This document shows positions 56,340-64,000 of a DNA stretch of 64,000 nucleotides, piece after piece. The stretch spans positions 268,870,057 through 268,934,056 of the forward strand of contig OY282559.1 in the NCBI GenBank assembly GCA_958295665.1, written 5' to 3'. Positions within the stretch are counted from its first letter, which is position 1; each line of letters begins with the position of its first letter. Below the pieces are notes generated by a model. It was given only the letters and a program-made list of their open reading frames with translations, had not been told where the DNA came from and searched no databases. The position numbers and the translations under genes were made by a program. The DNA comes from Tipula vernalis (lineage: Eukaryota; Arthropoda; Insecta; Diptera; Tipulidae).

Positions 56340-56810
56340 CACCCGTAAAATAAAAATAAAAATCGGGATTTTCTGAAAATCGCGATTTTTGTTTTTGCAG
56401 AACCGGGATTTTTTTTTGCAAAATCAAGGTTAACAAAAAAAACCAGGCTTTCGTTACACACCCTAAGAACTCTTATGAAAATAAGGGGTCGTAACGATAT
56501 CCCGCATTTAAAAAACTCGCTTTATCCAAATCCCGCCGAAAAAAAAATCCCGCTTTTTAAAATCTGATTTTTCATAATCCTGTTTTTCAAAATCCCGGTA
56601 CTGCACAAATAAAAATCCCGTTTTAAGAAAATCGCGATTTTGATTATTATTTTACTTTAAATTAAAATTCTGCTTCACCAGAAGAGGCGGCCCAAATTAA
56701 AAAAAAATATGTGTTTCAAAACCAAGATTTTGAAAATTGGGATTTTTGAAGCCGAGATTTTGAATCCGGGATTTTGAAGGCGGGATTTTGAAAAGCGGGC
56801 AAATTTACCC
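56340..56810. repeat. GGGATTTT-type degenerate minisatellite
   Basis: Many copies of CGGGATTTT or its complement AAAATCCCG at irregular 12-20-bp steps, in both orientations. The same motif class occurs at 40,055-40,285 and 59,690-60,115. Confidence 0.75.
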
Positions 56811-56824
56811 TTCCCTGAAAAAAC

Positions 56825-57735
56825 TCGAATTTTAGAGATATTTTATGGGTTGGGATCGAAAGACCGCCAAACAAAATACCGTTTTGAACAGAAGAAGACG
56901 TCTACTGCTTCTTGGGCCACCAACATTTGGTAGCATATTGGAGAGCGCCGAGTACACCCTCGATGCTTTTCCGCACGTATAATCTATGTGACTCTTAAAG
57001 TTTAATCTGTCATCAAGCATAATACCCAAATATTTTATCGCTTCTTTGAACTTTATGACGTGGTTCCCAACCTTAAACGATACCGTTTCCCGTTTTTTAC
57101 GGCTACTAATCAGCACTGCTTCTGTTTTGTGCTCCGCCAGTTCCAGGCCAACGGATTCCAGCCAGTCTCTCACTATTGCAATCGCCTCGTTAGTGATCAT
57201 CTCAATTTCATCCAGGTGCTTTGCAGAGACCACTATCGCGATGTCATCGGCAAACCCTATCACTTCTGCTCCATCTGGGATTCGTAGCTTTAGTACGTTG
57301 TCATACATAATGTGCCACAAGATTGGGCCCAGAACGGAACCTTGCGGAACTCCAGCTGTTATGTTGTATTCCATGGGACTATCCTCAGTGTCGTACTCTA
57401 ACACTCTATCCTCGAAGTAGCTGTCTAGTATCTTCATGAGGTAGGCGGGAACATTCAACTTTCGTAGGGAATCCATAATATGGGCCCAGTTAGCTGCTTT
57501 GAATGCGTTTTTAACGTTGAGTGTGGCAACCGCACATTACTGTTTAGTTCCTCCTTTCCCTGTAAGGCTCCTTTGGCCTTAGATACCACTGCATTAATGG
57601 CATCCATTGTGGATCTTGCCTTACGAAATCCGAATTGTTGAGACGAGAGACCGCCATCCCCTTCTGTAATCGGGAGCAACCTATTCTGAATAATGCGCTT
57701 CAATATTTTCCCTCCTGTATCGAGCAGGCAGATTG
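56825..57735 (-). mobile_element. R1-clade LINE fragment (reverse transcriptase)
   Basis: Minus-strand RT from 57,735 to 56,832. It starts abruptly at the motif CLLDTGGKILKRIIQNRLLP, directly beside a TG-repeat tract, and ends near 56,830 without a 3-prime UTR or tail. Motif style (MYDNVLKL, FADDIAIVVSAKHLDEI) is of the R1 group. Endonuclease and ORF1 are absent. Confidence 0.84.
56832..57735 (-). pseudogene. R1-type reverse transcriptase remnant, motif A Asp to Asn
   Basis: The 57,455-57,841 frame gives LSSQQFGFRKARSTMDAINA; after a frameshift the 56,832-57,476 frame gives GVPQGSVLGPILWHIMYDN and FADDIAIV with both motif C Asps. Between them the motif A stretch reads LNVKNAFKAANW, where relatives have L-D-V-K-N-A-F, so a catalytic Asp is replaced. 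The first ~35 codons of the 57,455-57,841 frame come from the TG tract and are not native. Confidence 0.84.
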
Positions 57736-57835
57736 CTGTGTGTAAGCGTATGTGTGCACTCGTGTGTGTGCGCGCGTGAGTGTGTACGCTTGTGTGTGTA
57801 TGTTCTGTATACGTGTGTGAAACAAATTCCCGTTT
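57736..57835. repeat. TG/CA-rich microsatellite
   Basis: Imperfect TGTG tract with interruptions (GTGTGTGCGCGCGTGAGTGT) at the 5-prime truncation point of the R1 fragment. Confidence 0.8.
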
Positions 57836-57953
57836 TGCCACCAGAATAACACATTAATACATTTATTTCAAGAATCGACAATTTTATTAAAAAAATTAAT
57901 TGTCCTGTGTGTTAATTTACAATTGTAATCGTGTTAAAATATTTGAACCAACA

Positions 57954-58255
57954 ATGAATGTAGTTGTTGTTAAATCAAATAAAAACATAGATAAATTAGC
58001 CGTAGCGGATATGTTTACCATTTATAACAAAAATATAAAGACAATTTTACGTGGTTTTGCGAACAAAAAAAACATTTTTTATCTAAATAGAGGTCGGATT
58101 ATATTAAAGGACCATCAGACCATAACCACGATCCTCTAGCCCTTAATCTGCAGATGTATCGAACCAATCAGTATTTAAAACATTCTGCAACTGTTTCAGA
58201 AGCAAGGCCTTCTCAAATAATAAGTTTAATGCCCTTATTAATTAATTGTAATAAA
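57954..58255 (+). pseudogene. FLYWCH zinc finger remnant
   Basis: Starts MNVVVVKSNKN and runs to FYLNRGRIIL; the W-x-C...C part of the finger is lost, probably by a small deletion. After a frameshift at about 58,115 the other frame shows HNHDPLALNLQMYR, the terminal His-x-His of the finger, then ATVSEARPSQIISL. FLYWCH fingers bind DNA, in MULEs probably the terminal repeats. Confidence 0.72.
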
Positions 58256-58270
58256 TAAAGTCGAGTTTAT

Positions 58271-59294
58271 TTGCCGAAAAATATTGCACAAAAAACTAAA
58301 ATAAAGCGAATTCGAGACAAAGATGTTTTAAAAAAAATAAAATTACTAGATGAAATAAATATTTCACAGATTATCAGAACCGTTGAAGGTGAAAATTTTA
58401 TTTTATCGGAAAAAAAGTTTTCCAATAACATGATTGTTATTTTGGACACTATAGCAAATTTACGGTTGCTGTCCCAAGCAGAATGCTGGTTAATGGATGG
58501 AACATTTAAAGTTGCTCCTAATTTGTTTCATCAACTATTTATAATCCATGCTCAAATTGACAAAGAAATAGTGCCACTAATATATTGTCTCATGACTGGT
58601 AAAAGTTCCGAACCATATAGTGAGTTATTTTACGAAATATATCATGTTGCTTGTGCTAATGAAATAAATTTAAATCCATCTCGCATCATATCTGATTTCG
58701 AAAAAGCAAGCGTTACAGCCGTTAAAGTATACTTTTTGCTAATGCGTGTTTCAAGGGATGCCTATTCCGCCTAGGCCAGGTGCTACGACGGAGAATTCAA
58801 AAATAAAAACTAACCGCTAAATATGGAAACAATTAAAGCTTCAGTTTGCATATGCGCATGAATATAAGTTTAGCTTTTGTTCCACCATTTATATAATATA
58901 TATAATATAGTTCCACTATTTATATAATGTAATGGATACAGATGGAAAAAAAGTAGCAACATGGTTTGCAGATAATTATATTTGCGGTAAAATAAAGAAG
59001 GGCAAACAAATATCACCAAAATATGTCACTTCGTTTTGGTCAATTGCAGATGCTGTGCAACGGGGTCTACCGAGAACACAAAATAGCCTAGAAGCTTGGC
59101 ATAGGCGTCTCCAACTCGTAGTTGGCAAACCAGACGTTGGAGCATATAAAACCATTAGTGAATTATCGAAGGAATGCATCTTTGTTAATTCAATAATTGT
59201 AAAGTTCGAGTCAGGCGAAAGGCCCATCCGTAAAAATATTTGTATCAACAAAGAAAAAAAAATGAAAGCAGTTGTGCAGGATCGGCTCAAATAA
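58271..59294 (+). pseudogene. MULE transposase, one or more frameshifts
   Basis: 58,271-58,774 carries LSQAECWLMDGTFKVAPNLF (first catalytic Asp), then QLFIIHAQIDKEIVPLIYCL and RIISDFEKASVTAV (second Asp). At about 58,738 the frame shifts; the neighbouring frame gives FKGCLFRLGQVLRRRIQK, where relatives have C-x-F-H, so the His is Arg. 58,932-59,294 is the C-terminal part with GLPRTQNSLEAWHRRLQ (the Glu region). It would cut and join the element ends; stops near 58,810-58,920 disable it. Confidence 0.83.
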
Positions 59295-60189
59295 GAGAAA
59301 TTAGATTTCCTAAAAAATATCGCAATAAATATTGCGTCCAATTGAATATTTGTTTTTTGCTACTATGAATTTAATAGTTTACAATTTCCAAACATTTATA
59401 TATAATACTATTGAATTCAATAAAATAAATATGTACACACATTTCAGAATAAAATATCTAATAAAATATTTGTTTTTTATTCTAAAAATTAAAAATATTC
59501 TCCCTACTTGATTTGTAAGCATATTATTAAGAATGTTAGTTCTATAGGCCTTCCATTATAACAGTAGCCTTCCAGAGGTACCACGTCGAATTAGAATTGG
59601 GTTAAAATTTAGAATCCACTCCAATTATGTCCTTATGTACTTTAATAATGATTTTATGTTTTATTTAAAACAGAAAAAAATTGTCCACTTTTTTTTATAT
59701 CAAAGGCGGTATTTTTAGCGAAACAACATTTTGTAAAGCAGCCTTTTGAAAATCGGTCTTTTAAAAAGCATTTTTTTCAAAAGCAGTCTTTTTGGCAAAA
59801 GCGGCCTTATGTTTAGCGAGATTTAGATGCGATCCCATATTTTATAAATTTTAATTTTAACTTGGGACACACTTTGAGAATTGTCTTTCTGGATTTTTTT
59901 CTTCAAAATTTTTTGTCTGTGTATTTTGTTTTTCTAGATAAGTTAGCCAACAACCATCCTTCAGAAAATCATTTCCGCGCGGAACTCAATTTTATTCGGG
60001 GTTTCCTCGGGATTACGGGATTTTGTCCCCTCGGGATTTTGCACGTTCGAGCTTTTGTACCTTCGGGCTTTTGTCCCTCGGGATTATGTCCCGCGGGATT
60101 TTGTCTCTCGAGAATATATCACCAACCCGATTCAGCCACATAATCAACAAGGTTGTCCTTTTCCACAGTACTTTTCCACTACCCATGTT
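59295..60189. other. Unassigned, with GGGATTTT-like repeats (59,690-60,115)
   Basis: 59,690-59,815 repeats AAAGC(A/G)GTCTTTT-like units; 59,990-60,115 repeats CGGGATTTTGTCCC and CGGGCTTTTGT units. The overlapping frames at 59,862-60,280 are products of these repeats until about 60,190, where Helitron sequence begins. Confidence 0.6.
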
Positions 60190-61285
60190 AAACCCTGATC
60201 TTCGTCTTTATCGTCACTTTCAAGATAGCATAAGACAATATAATTCAGCAATGTCCAGGACGTGGTCCATATTTATTTAAGGTTAATGGCCAAATATGGC
60301 CTAGTGCAGCTCATTTACATCCAGCAAATGACAATCAACCTCAATACGCTCAATTATATGATTAGATCAACCAGTTAATGAAAGTTTAAATGAATGAGTT
60401 GATGCGTGAAGTAAAAGTTTAGGTATAGGCAAATAAAAGACTTGGTGAAATTGAAGAATATGAAGAGAATAGAGCAGCAGCAAACAATGAGATAGGTCCA
60501 GTTGTAAACATGGTATTTAGAAGAGATCGAAATGCTGATAGACGACGTTATAACTTACCAACTGTTAATTAGGTTGCAGTAAATTCCCGTACTGCTGATG
60601 GACATATTCCGTTTGATCGTGATTTTCGTGGATATACAAAAAATGATAAACAGACTGTCTATTATGAGTCCCTACTTGGGCCTAATGACGTATGGAATAT
60701 TTTTCCCATTCAAACAAGCTGGAAGGAAACCACGTCTGCAAATAAATTTAGTAAATAAACCAGACAGAAAGCCTATTCAAATCACAATTTTGCAATGGAA
60801 AGTTGCACATACTGCAACGCTAAGTTATTGCAACAGTGGGCAATTGATTCTTTTTTATTTACAAGTTGAGGCAAATAATTTGAATTTTATTAGACTATAA
60901 CAAGACAAACTACGTTGTGAACAATATCATGGTTTACGTGGTTATTTAAATAACGTTGCAATTAGAGAAGGAACGGTTGTTGGTCTTACTGTAATTCTTA
61001 TATCTTCACTTCAATGTTCAACGTATCAATTATCATGATTCCTTAGTAATAGTTGCCAAACATTCGAAACCCGATCACAACCATGTGATAGACCAGATTT
61101 AGTTCCTGATAATATAACAAAATATAAAGGTTTCGGCACTGTTGTTCCATGTATGCATACAATTGAATTTCAGAAACCGGGGCTACCACATTCACACAGG
61201 TTATTTATCTTAAAAAATGGTGAAAAAATTGAAACGGAAGAAAAAGTAAAAAGTTTAAGAGAAGTGTGTCTGTTTATCAAATGAT
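60190..61285 (+). mobile_element. Helitron replicase N-terminal fragment
   Basis: Conceptual translation with several stops and shifts gives HFQDSIRQYNSAMSR, LHPANDNQPQYAQLY, then YESLLGPNDVWNIFP, QVEANNLNFIRL, LRCEQYHGLRGYLNNVAIRE and TIEFQKPGLPHSHRLF. This is the order of the Helitron_like_N region up to the Rep-type His motif H-S-H. The Rep tyrosines and helicase are not reached. Helitrons move by rolling-circle replication; this is a dead scrap. Confidence 0.8.
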
Positions 61286-62164
61286 TTTATTCGGCTTTTT
61301 ATAGACACAAATATATTAGTGAATCCGAAACAAAATCAAGAGGCCAATTAATCTTAATATATCTACGCAAAAAAAAAATAGAAATATCAATCCCTCCCGT
61401 GCCTACCCCAAGAGTTATACAAAGTGTATATTGGTACCAAGTTTTTCGTACTTTTCCATGAATGTGTAATGTATTATATAAGTAACAACGTACTACGTTA
61501 TAGATCTTTGAATTCTGCACTCTCAACAGGGACTCATGGTTCATCGGCTTCACCAACCTAATCAGATGATGAAAAATCGCTTTTTCATTCTGCCTATCGG
61601 AATTCAACAACCCGATACCTCCCGGTTCAAACACCGAAGCTTTAATCACTGTGCTGTATGGTCGGCTGTAAGCAAGTTAAATATTATGGTCACTCTATCA
61701 GAAACTCAGCTATTATATTTTACACCAAAATATAGCAGCGGGAATATTACGAAGACAAATTAGTTTTAAACCAAGTGTTGCTTCAGATCTGTGAAACTTT
61801 TTAAGTTATCTGGCAATAAATTCTTATGAAATGGCATTCGTGACATTTTTTATTAATTCAACATATTGCGCATAGAAACATGAATATTTAGAAATGATAT
61901 TCTCCCTTAATATCGACTAAGAAAAAGTCGACTGGACAAAATGTCGATTTGTGTTTAAGAAAAATTATTGACTGGACAGAATGTCGACTAAAGAAAATGT
62001 TGATTTTAAAAATGCAGATTTCAAAATATCAGCAGAAATATCGGTAGAATATTATTTAAGTTAAAGTTATGCAATTTCTTTACTATCTTGCTTATTTTAA
62101 CCAGTTACATATGTATGTGATTCAAATGCTATAAAACTAAAATTTTTTGTATTTCGTATTCCAA
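61286..62164. other. Unassigned; one 116-codon minus-strand frame
   Basis: The minus-strand frame 61,299-61,649 begins MIKASVFEPGGIGLLNS and includes LLRVQNSKIYNVV. It reads more like protein than most AT-rich frames here, but I do not recognise a family. The rest is non-coding, including a short stretch near 61,920-62,010 rich in AATGTCGACT-like motifs. Confidence 0.4.
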
Positions 62165-63137
62165 AGAAAATAATGGAGTTGTGGCCAACACACGACTTTG
62201 ATTTACTAACAGAGAATTTTGAGAAATTTTATTTTTTTTTATAACTTTTTTTTTTTTAAATTTTTTTTTAATTTTTTAATTTTTAAATTTTTTTTTTAAT
62301 TTTTTATTTTTTATTTTTTGTTTGTTTTTAATTTTTGGAAACATTTTGCTTTAAGTAGTTTTTTGTAAACCTTATACTTTTTAAGATATGTATTTGCAAA
62401 ATAAATTTTCTGGACCAAGGGAGTGGCCACTTCCGGTTGGCCGATTTGGAGTAAAATTCACTGGGACCTCCCAATTTATCAAAAAAGCTTAAATCTAAAG
62501 TTTCAGTTCGATTGGTTAAACCATCTGGGCTGTAGAGAGGACACAGACAGACTAACAGACTGACAGACTGCCTGACTGACAGACTGACAGACTGACAGAC
62601 TGACAGACTGACAGACTGACAGACTGACAGACTGACAGACTGACCGACTGACAGACTGACAGACTGACAGACTGACAGACTGACAGACTGACAGACAGAC
62701 AGACTGACAGACTGACAGACTGACAGACTGACAGACTGACAGACTGACAGACTGACAGACTGACAGACTGACAGACTGACAGACTGACAGACTGACAGAC
62801 TGACAGACTGACAGACTGACAGACTGACAGACTGACAGACTGACAGACTGACAGACTGACAGACTGACAGACTGACAGACTGACAGACTGACAGACTGAC
62901 AGACTGACAGACTGACAGACTGACAGACTGACAGACTGACAGACTGACAGACTGACAGACTGACAGACTGACAGACTGACAGACTAACAGACTGACAGAC
63001 AGACAGACACCATTTTGAAACCCACATTTTCGGACTCAGGGGACCTCAAAACAAATAAATCTCTAAAAATCTCAAGGTCCAAAATTTTCATGATTACTAT
63101 ACATACTTTATTTTACTAGAGTAAAAGAAAGTAAAAC
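62165..63137 (+). repeat. Dispersed repeat, copy 2 (expanded 8-bp array)
   Basis: Same element as 15,215-15,716, with the same left segment, T-rich run, GGACCAAGGGAGTGGCCACT, right segment and terminal 13-bp hairpin (63,105-63,117 with 63,120-63,132). The flanking non-repeat parts differ from copy 1 by only a few bases per 100, while the inner array is ~14 times longer. Confidence 0.9.
62541..63009. repeat. Tandem array of GACAGACT, ~58 units
   Basis: About 469 bp of an 8-bp unit, very homogeneous, with sparse variants (CCTGACTG near 62,570, GACCGACT near 62,643, an extra GACA near 62,695, TAACAG near 62,985). The minus strand is open for 174 codons as repeating S-V-S-L-S-V-C-Q; this is an artefact of an 8-bp unit without stops. 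Confidence 0.95.
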
Positions 63138-63349
63138 CATTAACAAGTAAAATAGAATTTTTACATCAGAGTAAAACCGGAACTTGAATCGTAAGTATGT
63201 ATTAATAAGATCATTATTATTTTATTAAAATCAAATATAAGATAATTGTTGTAATTTATCAATTTATCAGGTTGCCATATATGGGTAAGGGAAATTATTA
63301 TTCAAAATTTATATTGCATTTTTCATTTTTTTGATAGATTTTACCAAAA
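63138..63349. other. Short unassigned spacer
   Basis: AT-rich, between the dispersed repeat and MULE copy 2. Nothing recognised. Confidence 0.4.
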
Positions 63350-64000
63350 ATGAAGGTTAAGACCATTACGAGCAATAAGGGAGCAATAAAACTTGTTGTA
63401 AACGGATACCATAAAGAAAAAATATAAAATGGAGTTTTTAGCTGGCTTTGTGAGGAAATTTCAATTTGTAAAGCGCGGGTTAGTATGAAAATGGAAAATG
63501 ATCAACACAAAATTTCGAAGAATCCAACAGCGCATTCACAAGAACCTTCCGCTTATAAACTTTCAAAATTCAAAACCAATAATTGTATTAAAACTATGGC
63601 TAAGACGACACCCAATCAGCCACCACAAATAGTGAACGAATCAGTAGCCAATTGCAATTCTAATTCTGGTAGATTTACCTAAAGCAGAAGCTCAAAAAAA
63701 AAAGTGGATAGGTAATAACTGCTGCTGGCGAATGTGAACCATCTTCATTAGAAGAAATTGATATTCCCAATCGATTAAGTTATATTGAAGCTGAACAATT
63801 TATGCTTCATGAAAAAGATATTCAAGGTGAAAAGATTATTGTTCTGGGCACAATTAAAATTTAAAATTACTTGGGAAGTCAAAACCTTCTCCGTCAAAGG
63901 AAAGTACCTTCCATTATGTGCCAGCTATTTACCATCCACTGCAAAATGCAAGACGGGATTATTGTACCCATGATATACCTTATTGCTTAATGAGTCGCAA
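63350..64000 (+). mobile_element. MULE with FLYWCH finger, copy 2 (runs off window)
   Basis: From ATG at 63,350: MKVKTITSNKGAIKLVVNGY, an in-frame stop at 63,425-63,427, then NGVFSWLCEEISICKARVSM with the finger cysteines and TAHSQEP with a His of the last pair: a FLYWCH finger. After a frameshift near 63,690, DIPNRLSYIEAEQFMLHEKD and IIVLGT follow, and near the window end the stretch QLFTIHCKMQDGIIVPMIY matches QLFIIHAQIDKEIVPLIY of copy 1. Related to, but clearly diverged from, the MULE at 57,954. Confidence 0.75.

Larger units (their letters stand above)
57954..59294 (+). mobile_element. MULE transposon coding region with FLYWCH finger, copy 1
   Basis: A FLYWCH-type zinc finger segment (57,954-58,255) is followed by a MULE transposase in two pieces (58,271-58,774 and 58,932-59,294). 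FLYWCH plus MULE is a known pairing in animal Mutator-like elements. I could not find terminal inverted repeats at either side. Confidence 0.8.

Noticed and set aside
57046..57420. 124-codon plus-strand frame opposite the R1 RT
   Set aside because: Shadow of the minus-strand RT, which carries the conserved motifs.
62503..63027. 174-residue minus-strand frame of repeating SVSLSVCQ
   Set aside because: It is the translation of the 8-bp GACAGACT array, which has no stop in that frame; no start context or unique sequence supports a gene.

Overview
This is a strongly AT-rich, intron-scale piece of an animal nuclear genome. The mix of Jockey, R1 and CR1/Jockey-type non-LTR elements with BEL/Pao, Gypsy and Copia LTR elements, FLYWCH-type MULEs, Tc1/mariner and Helitron points to an insect. 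A fly or midge is plausible, but nothing here fixes the order. I find no convincing host gene, tRNA or rRNA gene in the 64 kb. Nearly every coding signal is a decayed transposable element, and most of the rest is satellite or unassigned AT-rich DNA.

Layout. 1-5,270: a nearly complete Jockey LINE (+) with a 29-A tail, two frameshifts, and a 920-bp solo LTR in ORF2 flanked by a perfect 5-bp duplication. 5,450-11,520: fragments of Gypsy (-), Copia (-), BEL (+) and BEL (-) run end to end, each missing different central domains. 11,950-21,100: a 0.8-kb dispersed repeat at both ends, enclosing a Copia scrap, an En/Spm-like transposase remnant (-), a dispersed repeat with a GACAGACT tract, and the best preserved BEL (-). 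21,100-26,150: unassigned DNA, then two satellite families, one split by a Tc1/mariner element with a TA duplication. 27,690-33,400: Jockey 3-prime end (-), Gypsy pol (+) and a CR1/Jockey-type LINE (-).

34,860-42,070: MITEs, one arm of an inverted duplication, a foldback transposon with ~520-bp inverted repeats that carries a USP-like cysteine peptidase ORF, and a second foldback element with an 8-bp duplication. 43,830-51,840: Copia (+) and BEL (+) fragments; about 23 copies of a ~107-bp satellite lie between two BEL pieces. 51,866-53,760: the second arm of the inverted duplication. 56,800-64,000: R1 LINE (-), MULE with FLYWCH finger (+), Helitron N-terminal domain (+), a second dispersed-repeat copy whose 8-bp repeat has grown to ~58 units, and the start of a second MULE (+) running off the window.

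The genes do not work together as a pathway. The window is a layered deposit of mobile elements in which insertion order can be read at several points from target duplications and one paralogous empty site. The most unusual item is the foldback element at 37,177-39,990 with its USP-like peptidase.
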